Positions 43,101 to 56,200 of a DNA stretch of 64,000 nt are shown here, piece by piece. Location of the stretch: NCBI GenBank assembly GCA_949130485.1, contig OX422188.1, positions 8,478,443 to 8,542,442 of the forward strand, in the 5' to 3' direction. Each line of letters opens with the position of its first letter. Position 1 is the first letter of the stretch. A program made the position numbers and the translations under genes. The notes beneath the pieces were generated by a model. The model did no database searches. It saw only the letters and a list, made by a program, of their open reading frames with translations, and had not been told where the DNA came from. The DNA comes from Agelas oroides (taxonomy: Eukaryota > Porifera > Demospongiae > Agelasida > Agelasidae).

Positions 43101-43690
43101 GCTGTCAACAATCAAGTGGACGAACTCAGCATTCTGAGCTACTACCTGGCATGTACATGTGTACGTACTGATAAGAAGAGAGAAGGAACAGATACAGAGT
43201 ACATGCAGTGGTTTGTTAGCATCATGAGCTATACTGTCGACCTGCTGCCATCTGCAAGAGATAGATCACGGTTTCTGAATGGACTGATGGGCACATGGCA
43301 TGACTACCTCACTGCCCTCTTTGATGACCATGACCCTACAGCTGATGACAGTGGTGAGTGAACCATTTCATTAAGAGATGTGGGAATGAATAGGTGGGTA
43401 AATTATTGCTTCATAGCTGCGGTGTATACTTTGATCTACCAGGCACCACTTGGAAGCTTGTGGTGTACAAACTTAACCAAAGGTTCACCGCCTTTTCCAG
43501 GCCCTCATCATCATTTCAGCAAACGTCTAAAGTTTATTTATCTTCAGACTGTATGTTACAATTTCCATTCTCCCTTGTTCCATCAGATTGGGAAGAACTG
43601 CAGGAGGAGTTTACCACGACCCTCTCCTCCCTTACCACCCTCTCCACAACACTTCTCACCATGGCCCTGGAACATACATTTCCACTGTGA
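40141..43690 (+). CDS. FBXO47: F-box only protein 47 orthologue
   Basis: Seven exons: 40141-40576, 40966-41042, 41325-41470, 41627-41841, 42202-42363, 43012-43353, 43587-43690; 1,482 bases in frame, 493 residues against about 452 in human. ATG 40141 is the first ATG in the frame. A basic N-terminus is followed by the F-box (about 80-118, LPTELCHMIFLLLDHAALG). Then come the FBXO47-typical blocks FVAGWEEYE, YWMTQILKPWPITFQARLLY, DWSEDDIISIIDEL and ENVAQLLMLCG...KAVNN-like GCRAVNN. F-box proteins recruit substrates to SKP1-CUL1; vertebrate FBXO47 is linked to meiotic telomere and synapsis stability. Its partner gene UBE2M neddylates cullins. Intron 5 holds a hAT-like element. Confidence 0.93.
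42383..42912. mobile_element. non-autonomous hAT-like element, 530 bp, with nested foldback
   Basis: Ends CATAGGCGTAGGAA and TTCCTACGCCACTG; GATTA on both sides (42378-42382, 42913-42917) is a perfect 5-bp target duplication. Inside, TAGCCTCGTTC (42553) and GAACGAGGCTA (ending 42835) look like a nested, eroded foldback-family insertion. Intron 5 of FBXO47. Confidence 0.8.
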
Positions 43691-44284
43691 TGGTGGTATT
43701 GCTATAGAGACACTATACTTTCTTCATGCTACATGTTTTGTATTGACAGTAATATTGAATGTATACTTTTGTAACTTGATGTTATAGCTAGACACAGTTG
43801 TTCTATTGAAGTGGATGATGTCTTGACATCACTAGCTAGAGTACAGTGAATATGGTGCATCTTGACCATGTGCATGGATTGATGTTGTTTTGCTAAAATG
43901 TGTGCACTGAATCTTGGAATCAGCTTCTTGGCATGCAGGCGAACCAGCTCGTCCCTCCATGCCCCCCTGCCCCCTGTAACTTTTGTTATTCAGATACATA
44001 CACAAACCATATGTTTTAGGGGTCACATCCTGTGATGAGCTTCTTTATCTTTTCTACCAGGCAATAAAACCTGTGAGCTTTTAATTTTTCACTCAAGGAA
44101 ATCAGCAAAAAAAAAACAAAACAAAACAAAATAAAACAAAAGGGCAGATCAGCAAATACCTTAATCTATTATAGTATGTCACTACCAAAAGTGTTCTAAC
44201 ATTCTCAAACTACCTGAGTACTTATTAAGGCTGTTTTTCACTAGTTACTAACTCAGTTTATAACAGCAATAAGACTACAGTAAA
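43691..44284. other. convergent intergenic region (FBXO47 and TRPA-like 3' ends)
   Basis: AATAAA at 44063-44068 is a possible plus-strand polyadenylation signal for FBXO47. An (AAAAC)n run lies at about 44107-44143. No coding exon. Confidence 0.5.
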
Positions 44285-47200
44285 TCACTTTGGAGCTGGT
44301 TTCATCAGGAGTTCCTTTATGCTGGCAATGTCATCAGCCAGCTGTCTAACCTGCTCCTGCAGCTGCAGTAATTGCTCACTGTGCTTTGCAGACTGTTCTT
44401 CTTGAGTTGGCTGAGTTGGCTAATGGTATAAGGCAAGCCATAACACAAAATGTGGAAATAGCACAATTAATGAGTTACACTTCCTAGCAAACTACAAGGA
44501 AAACTACTACTTCAATAGTCCCTACATTGAATCTTTAATTGCTTTAATTTTACAGGCAATAAATGATCAGGATCATTATGGTGGAGTATTTCTACTAGTC
44601 TGGTGTCACCAACCCTTCGCTTCCAAAGGGTCTAGAATATATCTGAATTACATCTCTTGCTTATGCTCTGGTAGGAAAAAGCCTCTTTTAGTTGGACATT
44701 TTTTTGCTATGACCTTGTAATAACTTGATAAATAAAAGAAAGCAGGCTTATTCTCAAGAGAAAAAGAGACCTTTGCAATAACTTCATTCAAAAAAAGGGG
44801 TTGAGCTTATTTTTATTACAGTAATGAGGTAAAAATGATAGATTGTTTCAAGAAGCATTCCTAAACAATACATTCTACATTGAAGCATCTGGATCTCAAC
44901 TTCTGTTACATAAAGTGAGTTTCGTTAAGTTGATTACTAGGCTGTTATTGGTATACCAAGTCTGTAAACTAGATAGTTGAGTTCCTAAGTTCAGTTTACT
45001 CCAAAACCATTGCAAAATAGTTACGACAATTTCTCCCAAGAAAGAAACACTTTCTTTGCAAACATACTATACTGGTTGTGATGTACACAACAATTGCTGT
45101 ACTACATTGCCACTGTCAATGATAGGCTCTTTCTATCGTGTAGCTCAATAATGAGTACCTGTACCTGTAATTATATGCACACTTACAGCTCGTTGCTTTA
45201 TTGCTTGAGCAATTTCTTGTCCAGTAGTGTGGTACTCATCCAGAAAAGACTTTGGCTTTATGGGACCAGTTTGCATTGAAATGCGGGGAATGAAGTAAAG
45301 AAGCTTGTTTTCCAGCATTCCCTTTAGGGGCAGAGGAAATTGGGTTTTCAGCCTTCCCTCTAGGTACAGAAGTTTAGTCAGCTTTCTCTCTAGGTACAGA
45401 TGAACTTTATTCAGCAGGGATAGGAAGAGTTCATTTTTCAGCATTCCCTCTAGGGACAAGACAAGATCAATCTGCAACACAGAAAATACAGTGATTTAAG
45501 AGAGGCAAAGGTTTAAAGCAACTAATCATGATCGTTGAAGGAGTTAAATATCCCATTTAAATACGCTCCTCTGTAGCAAAGTTGACTTAGCCCCCAACAT
45601 ACTACCTACCATTTTGGACGTTATGCTTACCTGCAACCTAGCCTTGTTTACTTTGCACTGTTCAAGTCTCTCTTTCACCTCTCCAATAGCCAAACCAGTC
45701 TATGAACAAAGAAAATGATGGCTAAATAATTTTTTTAGAAGTGTTATTAATTGTAAGAACAGTTTCCCTAGATAAATCTGCTCCCAGGTAATAACTGAAG
45801 CAAGCCTGAGTGAACTTCACACTATATGTAGTCTATGGAATGTACGTTTGTTTGTAACTCCATACCTGTTGGGTTAATGTTACACACCATTCCTTACAGC
45901 TATATAATGCACCGAGTATGGACAATAAGACAGTAAGGTTTTCACTTTGTTATTCACTGTTCGTGCAACCAGTACCAGACTGAGTGCTTCAGTGTAAATG
46001 AAGACATTTACATTGGGATAGGCAGCTGGAATGTGAGCAGCTATTGTATGAGGGCTAGCTATATAGCAGCTGGTCAGCATTGTGTGATACCTCTGGTAGG
46101 GATTGGCTCTTGCTTGATGAGTTTGATGTAGCTTGGGTTGCTCACAGCTAGTAGTGACTAACCCCCACAATGCTTTTATTCGCCTTGTTCCCAGGCCCCG
46201 CCCAGCTTTCTATTGCTTGCAGTACAGAAAAGCAGGAGAGGGCCTGGTATCTTTTCTCATGTGAGTGACTTCAAGATAGAAAGGATGGTAGAAAGGATTT
46301 AATTGTGCGTGGGTGCACAGGGCCCAGAACAGTAAAAAGAGCCAAGGTACAAGGTATATGACCACATGTACGTATGTAGCTAGCAGAGGGCAACTGTTGT
46401 ACACACCAAGCATTGAGTGTGTAGTTGGTTGAACAATATGCAAAATGGTACCTGTTTGTTCTGAAATTTACATCAATGCTCACGTGAGGAGCTTTCCCCT
46501 GCTTTTCAGTATTACAAGTGATAGAAAGCTGGGTGGGGCCTGGGAACAAGGCTAACAATGTTTCTACCTATTCAACAAAAGTGGCTGCAAAGAAAGGGGT
46601 GACTTCACTCCTATATTTTGTGAGACTAACAATACATGTGAACACAAAGCGGAAATGGCTGCATTTGTCATTGACTGCTAAGACTGAAATTCACATGCAT
46701 TCTAAAATGATATACACATTGGTAGACCTTGAATGCTAGCAGTGCCACTTCACATGGACTTGATGTGCTTCCATCTTACCAGATAGTTGTTCAGTAGAAC
46801 TGGCATCATTACCAAAAAGATAACCCAGAGAGGGAATGAAATTAGAGGAAAGGCAACCTCCTCCTCGCCCTCCTGGTGATGGAAGATGTCATCATAATCC
46901 AGCTCTCCAGTTGTCATTGACATCACCTTCACAATTGCACGTGCAGGGTGGGTGAAGGCATGTCTCTGGAACAACAACAACAACAACAACAACAAAAATA
47001 AATAAATAAAAGGGAGAGATAGAGAGAAAGAGGTTCTCTATACTTTATACTGGGGAATCACTGAGAAGTAAAATTTTAGCATCTTTTACAAATTTTATCT
47101 GGTTCATAAAAATGTACCTTGTATTTTGCCTTCACAAAAAGGCCTAGTCTGCTATAATGGCATTGTGTCACTACTTTCAGCCAGTTTAGGTAGGAAACCT

Positions 47201-50200
47201 ATCTGATCTGTAAGATCCACTTGCTATGCAGGTATAATTACTGTCACTGCCACCAACTCCGAGGCAAGGCCACGCTTGGTCACGCACACAATTACCTAGC
47301 TCATAGTAGCTCTTTGCAAAGACTGGGTTCCCCCTGATAGATGTGGTATCAACAGAGCCATAAATAAATGAACCATTGTCAGCATGCAGCTTCTCTTTGC
47401 GATGCTGCCAGCTAGGGGAGTGGTATACTTGCTGGTAGGCATGTCATTTGAATATACCATCTGTGAAAATTTTACACCGCAAAAAAATTTTCAACGAATC
47501 CATGAGAACTTTGTCTTGCAATAACTTTTGCTATAGGTAATTAGGTATTAGTATCCATAATGCATAGTATAGCAGCTTTCTGGTTACAAACCTATAGTAC
47601 TCCATTGGACCTAATGTGCAGATGTTGTTGTTTATGTATGTTATCTCACCGTTTTACCAGGTTCAAAGAACTGCATGTAGAATGGCAGGGCAAATGCAAT
47701 CACCAGGAGCACAGCCAGGAATGCCACTTTCAGAAAGGACTCCATGATCTTCAAAAATGCAATAACATAGATTCCAGTGGGAGGCCACTTTTGGAGAAAA
47801 GTTATTAGCACAATCCATCCCAGAAAGACTGCCAGCACTCCGAATTGCCACCGCCAGTGGTGAACGTGTAGGCACGGTGTAGTGAACACAAACGCAAAGA
47901 TGATCGAGGAGACATACAGGGGGATCTCTATGTAGTTCACGGAGTCACATAGATATGCCCGTAGACCATGTATCTTTAGTTGGGCCATCTCCATTATGAG
48001 CCGTATGATTGCCAGTAGGATTGTACCAGTTGCAAGGATACTGTACTTAAATGATCCTATGTTGTTTTTAGAAAGATGTGGGTCATTGATTGTTCATGAA
48101 TATAAAATACAGTGGGTTAAAACAGTGTTAAAAATAAAACTCAAGGAAACCTACCTCCCGTACAGTCTCCTGGTTGAGTTTCACTGATGGATTCATGTTC
48201 ACCTGGAGAAAGGAATGAGGTCACATTTACTTGAAAAGCTGTGAGATCAGACAACCCAGATAGAAGTTGCTACATTTAGTGTCTTTATACATCAGTGATT
48301 GCCAGAACTATTTTTAAGGTGGCGGTGAAGTCTTTCGGCGGAGGTTAACGAAAACATAAACATGGGTTACAGTCAGGACCAGGGTTACTCCTAGTTTCAG
48401 AGTTAGGGTTTGCTTTAGCACAATCTTGCTTTACCTAATTTTAAAAAGGGTTTTAGTAGCTCATTAATATATTCATGAACCCAAAATTGCCACTCGATGG
48501 ACACATCTACATGCTCACTGTAGGTAGCGTCCTAACCACCAATGTATCTCAAATCAGTCTGTGCCAGCTTTTGTTCAGAGCTACTCTCAAAGTCAGGCTA
48601 GACTCATGTTTGTCGCTACTCTTGGAATGGACAACCAAAATGAATGCACATTTCACAGCTTGTCTACGGGAGGGGCTCATTCATGAGTGGAAGCAAGCAT
48701 TACTAGCCCCACCTCTCCACCTTATGTCGCTAAACAACTCACGGTTCTGTTCCCCACACAGCTCCTCTGCAGCTTTCTAGTCAACGGCAACGTAGTACCA
48801 ACAATATATTGCGCATTCTAGTTAAAGCCCAGCCCAGCACTCGAAGCACCGGGCCACGATCACCTACTAGGCTTGGCATACGATCGCAAGACCTGGGCCT
48901 GCCCAATGAGTACAGTCTTGGCCACTGTGGCCTTTCTGCTGCTTCTAGACACAAGCTTGCTTTCACAAGCAGGCACTTCACACTACTCACAGCTACTGAC
49001 ACTACAGCACTCTACTAAACTCCTTCTTTTTTTTTTTTTTAAAGTCGATCTAAGCTTATCAAAATTCCGACCACCACATGAGGGGTTCCGCCAGGCCACA
49101 TCTTAACTAACTTAATTATAAACTGATTATTGGATGTCAATGCCGACAGGAAATGGGGAAAATCCCCAATTTTACTGACAGTGAACGGATGAAGACTCCC
49201 AAAACGGACTGTGCGCTAAAAGTTCACAAAGACAAAGAATTCTATCAGCTTGGATTCCAGGTTTGTTGACCTTGAAAACACAGGGTTCCCTGCCACCTTA
49301 AGGTGTGTTGTGCTCTAAATAGACCTTTTGGTTTCTCACAGCGTAACTTCTGATCCAAGCTGCTGCTGCTGTTCTATTCTACCTGAGCCTTCTCTTTCAT
49401 GCATTTCTTAGTATGTTACCATCTCAGGGATGTTGTGTTTAGTCTCGCATAGCACTTCTTTTTGGGCCAATTTGGGTAATTTGGGCAGAGCTGTTACCAG
49501 AAGAATGTCCACGGGGTAAGTACTCTACTGGGCACCACTAGTTTCAGATTATGTTGCTGTGCAATGTTGTTCACTTACCTGTTTGCTCAAGGGGATTAAG
49601 AGCTACCAGTGCAAATCCTGTCAGGCTAAACAGGAACATGATGTAGATGAAAAGATTTGCAAAGAAGAGCTTGTGCCCAAAACTGTCCCACTTGTGCTTC
49701 AGGAGACTTGTCACCAGAGGGTGAAAGAGAAGTTTGGTGTTACCTGACTCACTCTGGAATATAAAGAATGAAGGCTGAAATTAACACATGTATTGCAAAA
49801 TTTATTTAGTAGGGTCAACACAGTTCATTTCTTAGTGTACAAATTAGCTATTATATTTACTACATAATATTCCCATATCAAACTTTCGTATCATTTTGAC
49901 AATGTATATAATTGGGGTGAGCCTGATCAGGCTCGCCCCACACTAGTGGGACTGCATTGCAAAGATGTGTGTGTACATCTGTCTGTTTGTTTGTTTGCTT
50001 GCGGCCATATACTGTAAATTTTAAATGAGTGTATTTAAATATTCCACAAAGCTTGAACGTCGTCATGTACTCAGTAGGTGAAGGCTACCGTGTGTCAAAA
50101 TGCAGTGTCAGTGACCTGAAACAAAGACGGCTGAAGTTGAAGCACGCATGGCAACTTACTTGTGGTTTGTACAACTACGGAGCTTCAACGGTAGGCTGCT

Positions 50201-53200
50201 CACAACAGTGTAAATTATGGATGGTGGTTGAACTTGCTTCAGGTAAGAACCATGCATAAACAACACTCATAAACGCCAGAGACCCAGCTCATGATTTGAG
50301 CATGAAGCTTAGTCCATGCATGTGTAGCCACAGTAGCTGCCCTGGCTGGAGAAATGACTGGGATATGTGATACTTAGCTATCTCTGGTGAGGACTTAGCT
50401 AGCTACCTGTACATTATCAAGTTTGGCTAATAATAGTTAGTGACAAATCTTGCTGTGTGCCATGAAAAGTGCAGTGTGCTGTTCGCTCAGGCTTGCCCCA
50501 CGATAATCAATTATCTGTCTAGTACTTTATTGACCACTTGGGCATTAGTACTAGCAAGAGCGCATAAGAACGGGCGACTAGAGTAAGAGCGTGTAACTCC
50601 AATAGAAGCCTGTAGTCCGGTCAAAATTATTGAACTGTTACAAAAAATAGGACACCCGGCACGTGCTTAGCAACAACGGCTTATGTCTGCGCAGTATGTG
50701 TTACTATTTTTAGTACGGTTCAATAATTCCAACCGTTTTCAAATTTACTGAGTTACACGCTCTCACTCTAGCCACCCGTTCTTATGCGCTCTTGGTACTA
50801 GCTATATTTATCAACAAACTCTGATACTAACGTGAAGCACCATATACATGGTACAATCCGTCTATCAAATTGGGGAGTAGGGAGAGCAGAAGGCGGAGCT
50901 CACTTTCTTGGACTACAATGTGAATAGCTGCATGCTGTACAGATGCTTTACAACCACCATCTATTAGCAACTTATTCAAGACAGCAGAAATATCAAATGA
51001 AGGTGCAAAAGTGGTGTTGTCATTGAAGAGCACAGGTGATAGCTAGATGCTCCAGAAGTGGCCCAGTGACAAGCTTGGCATATGCTTTGATGTATAATTT
51101 TAGCCTTTGCATCCAAGCATTTGCCACTTGCAACTGCAAGCAGTACTTAGTCAATTGTTATATTATGGCTAAGTATACACACAGAAAAAGTTATGTGTCT
51201 CTCTCTTCCAGCAAACGTCAACAGCAGTCCACCCAGTTTGCAGTTATGATGGTTGTGGTAAAAATAAGTGTATATAAGGGGTTAACTTAACACTACAATA
51301 TTAATAACCAGCAATGCATGGTTGATTTCACTCCTATTTCTATGGTAAAGCCTCAAGCAGGATGCTTACTGTACTGAGCATCTCTAGTTGGTTGAACACA
51401 CTGCTCAATGGAAACACATATACACCTTTCTCCAGACTCCCTGTTTTTCATTCAACTAGTCAAAGACTTCACAAAAACTTCAAGACACACACAATATTTT
51501 ACTTACAATGTGATGGAGGGGATGTACTGTCTTGTAAGATATTCCACGATACCTGGGAAGTTATCAATTCATGGATTATATTTTATATTATATTGCATTT
51601 CATAGTAATCTGCAAACACTGGCAAACATCTTACATTAATGAGCCTGGATCCAAGAACTCATAGTCAAAGGAGACATGGTAGGCATCACTGGTAGGACGC
51701 ACTTTCTCCATGAAACTGGTCAGCTCACCCTCATTGGTTTCGACACACTTACTTAAGCACATCTCAGCAACATCTGTGTAAGTAAATATCGTATAGCAGG
51801 AAATTTTCACAATTAATAAACCACTGTCAGGCCTTCAGAAAAATGCTTGTACAGCGGAACTCCTCTAAAGTGAAGGGTAGTAGTAAAACCCGTTCCGTTC
51901 ATTCCATTCATTTCGTTCATTTTGTTCTGTTCTATTCCAGGTTTTAATACTACTACAGAGATTTCCCTGCTGCTAAATCAAAGTTTGAGTGCAAAGGTTA
52001 GTCCATGTCATGATAGAGTACCCCGATAGTAGCAACCTGGGCAGGACAAGGCTGCATTTGTATGCAAATATGCATGTGGGGTCACCCACTTGAGATTCCT
52101 CCAAGGAATGTGTTTGGCTACTACTCAGCACTTCCTTATTGTATATCAGTAGGAACCACCTCAAGTTATACAGCCTTGACTGAGTAATGCAGACTGAGAA
52201 ACCAGTAACCAACATACCAGGCATTTGGTCAATGAGCAACTTTAGAGGTGTCTCCATAAATTTGTCATATATCTTTAGCATTTTCTTCCATCTCTCATCT
52301 TGCAGTAAACGAAGGACAGTTTCCCTGTGAAGGTAAAAATGTAATCAGATTGCTGAGGTCCAGTTAACGCTTCACATAAAGTAGCAAAAGTAAGTCAATA
52401 CTTGCAGCTTCTCAGAACTAAAAAGTGTACTGGAGATGGCATGCAAAAGAGCTACTGGCATTACAGGTACTACTCTTAAACTATAGTGTAGTAGTATTAC
52501 TTGTGGTTGGCCCTGACTGCTAAGTGAAGACAGTTTCTGCCATTGATATCCTCAGCTGTTGGGTCTGCTTCTCTTTTAAGCAGAAAGTCGACAGTCTCAG
52601 TATGTCCATTGTAGGATGCAAAATGCAGCGGAGTTCTCTAAAGTTCATAATGAAAACAATATGAACAAGTTCAGTTGCTACTAGTGATTCCTTCCATGCC
52701 TGCCATTAAGAGTCAACTATGGCTTGTGGTGCTGTCAGTTACATCTTTATTCACAATACTGAGTTTAACTTGATTATAGGACAAGTCAGAATTGGTTGGA
52801 TACTTGTGGTGAAGTTCAGACTTGCTAAAGCATAATTTATGGAAATGATCAGCGCTGTGGAAGTATTGAAAGTGATCAGCGCTGCAGAATGGAAGGGGTC
52901 TGGCTTGTGAGGCTATAACTGTAGGTGGAAACTGGAAGACGTAGAACAAGCTGCATGGCTACTCATGTACGCTGAGCTCACTTGCTTGCTCAGCAGTGTG
53001 ATCTACAACCAAGATCATGAGCGATAGAAGTTGACCTGGATGTTCATGCCAAACATACTTGCTTGCTTAGTAGTGCTATCTAGAATTGAGGTTATGAGCA
53101 ATGGAGGTCAAGCTGAATGCTTAGACTTAAGCTTGCTTGATTGTATAACGTTTGTACATGTTGGATCAACAGTTTGGTGTGATTACTGTGACTCGCTATG

Positions 53201-56200
53201 CTTGATACCCTCACAACCTCCAGCAAAAAAAATTCTGGTTTGATATAGCAATGGATCTCTTTCCAAACAACTAACCTTCTTATATTGAAAGTTGCTGTGC
53301 ACATTTGCTCCACATTCAACAAGGAGCTCCACAATTTTCTGGTGGCCCTTGCTGGCTGCAGCATGCAGTGGGGTATTCTGTACAAAGAATGAATATGCCA
53401 TAAAATCTCTCAAAGTCCATCCTTAGGCTATTGTAACGTACCTTTCTTTTGTCTTCAGTTTCAGCAGAAGCGCCATTTTTAAGCAGAAATCCCACAATGC
53501 GATCATGCCCACTTTCAGCAGCTAAATGGAGTGGAGCTATCTGTATTGGAGAGACAAATATACTGAATGTACAGTGGCCAGAGGAAACACATTGCAGCTG
53601 TGAAGGTAATTAGCTAAGGTATCTTGGTGCTTGAATTGAACAGAATAGATGTGAGATGAGGTCACTGAAGTCAGTGGCGGATCTAGAGGGGGTTCCATGG
53701 AACCCCCTTTTTGAAGGGGCTGCCTTCGCATATACTTAGTAAGTCTGCGCAAATGTAACTACGTACACTACGGCCCACACTGGAGATACACAGATATTCA
53801 TACAGTGCTCCCTCTGCATGGATGGCGAGATGCTATCAGTATGAGAGCGCTTTCTGGTAGCTAAAATTTTCTTTTTTCCCGCGCCTCACGGCTGCTTTGC
53901 AGCCTCTGCGGAGCGAAGCAGAGCCACGCCTTTAAATTCTGCGAGAATCTAAAGGACAATGACTAGATTTGGCAGTAGGTCGTCCAACTCTTGCTATTTC
54001 ACCCCAAAACAGGACCAGAAACGATCTCAGAAGTCTGAAATCGAAAAAAATTTCCTGGGGGACATGCCACCAGACCCCCCTAGCGGGTGTGCTTCGCATG
54101 CTTTATCATGCTTCGCCAAGTATAGCAACCAAGTGCACACTGGAGCCCCCCTTTTCAAAATCCTAGATCCGCCACTGGAAGTACAAGAGCAATGACAAAC
54201 CTGTTCATACTTCACATTCTTCCATTCAAAAGTTTCTTCATGGTGGCCAGTTTCTGGAAAGACAAGAATCTCTTTTCAGTTTGTTTTCAGTTTCTATCCA
54301 TTTCACACGCAGATACGTGAGGTATTGCTTAAGGTCTATAAATATGTAAAACTAGATTGAAGTTACACTCACTTGCTCCCAATTTGACAAGTTCCTCAAC
54401 TACTTTCTCAGAGCCCGCTGCAACCGCACAGTGCAATAGTGGTGTATTGTGGACTTTGAACAGGCCAGTAATTTCAAATTCCTGCTTCTCAAAACACTCC
54501 ATTTTAGCCTTGAAATCATTGAAGGGATCACTGCTACTCAGACGAATGGTTTCCTCAAGGTCATCAATCATGGCTCGGTTAACACCTTCCTGTGAAGTGG
54601 CATGTTTAAAAGTGGCAATTTTAACCAGTTTGGATGTCATTCAGAAATTAATTGATGTCACTACTAACTACACGAGCATAGAAAGGGAGGTTTCTGGGGG
54701 TTTTTGGATGTGCATATTCATTAATACCACATGCACCAAGAGCACATAAGAATGGGCAGCTAGAGGAAGAGTGCATAATTCCAATAGAGGCCTGGAGTCT
54801 GGGCAAAATTTTTGAACAGTACAAAAAATAGAACACCTGGTCACAGGATGAAGCAACAATGGCTTCTATGTACGCAGCTGTGCACTCTTGTTTTATATGT
54901 TTTGACTTATTACTTGTCAGTTTGTCAGTCAGAGTATATCACTGCAAAAATTACTTGGTTAAAATGACCATGAGTTCAGGTTACTGTAGTTTCTGGTTTC
55001 ATTGATATACTAGTTCATATGCATCCATCTGCTGGCAACTATCCGGTTCTGAACTAGATAATAGCCAGCACTGATGCATATGAACTGATATTTGTTGGCT
55101 AGCAGACAAGTGTCTGTGCTAGCTCTTTGAAGCTAGATGGAATTGTGAGGTGGTTGATGGATGATAATTGTGTTTTGGAATTCCATCCTAGACTCACCTA
55201 TTCAAAGAACCCTGAAACTACAGTAACCTGATCTGTGGTCATTTTAACCAAGTATTGTTTGCAGTGTATACTTCAACCAGCAGCAGCGTGCGGTAAAGTG
55301 AGTTCTCATAAGGCGAGTGTACAGCACAATGACGCCACAATCTGTTCGAACAAACTTGGGTAGCACGCTCTTCCTCTAGCCAACCATTCTTATGTGCTCT
55401 TGTACCATGCTGCATCTACCCAAGGAATGAACGTTTGTTCTCGATCCCTTTGCCAGCTATACCACCCTCACTCCTCACACTGACTCCAAAAAACATTTCC
55501 CTGTTAGGTGCAGTTAAGTGTAACAAAAGGCCGGCTTGTAGCAATGGTTAAGTAAGGAGGGCATGCCTTGCTATATTATATTGATGATAGAAGTGCTAAG
55601 TAAGTTCACGTCTGGCTTCATCTAAGGAGTAATATGATAACTTTAGCACTAACCTTATCGGCACCCATCTGGAGAAGGTACTTGCTCACTCCATAGTGAC
55701 CATTCCTGGTTGCCTTGTATACTGGAGTTAACTGTGATATGCGATGAATGTGCATAACAAACAATCATAATATACTGCTACATTGGTACAATCGTGCTAC
55801 TGGCATCAGCAAATTAAGTATTTATGTTATTTGCATCAACAACACATGACAATTACGATCGGTCATATTGGCTCTCCACGAAGGCCTTTCAACAGGTACT
55901 GGTCGAGGACTGACAAGCCTCGTACCCAGGCTAATGAACAGGCTAGTACGAGGCTAAGGACCGTCATGTAGTCTATCACTTAGTGTCTGTCCCAATTGAC
56001 AATAGTAGCTAGATTCTGCTTTGCACATGAGGCTTTCTGTATGCGTGTACCCTAGTTTAATATATAATACTATACTTTATACCACACTATCAACAAACTT
56101 GCTCTAAACCAGCTCCTTAAAACATGCTCCATACATTGTGATCATCCCTGCTGTCAATATCTGCTTTCTTCCTCACAAGCTTTTCCACAACATTGCGATG

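Noticed and set aside
53959-54195. 78-residue gene
   Set aside because: Same explanation: the frame lies in and just beyond the hAT-like element at 53672-54177.
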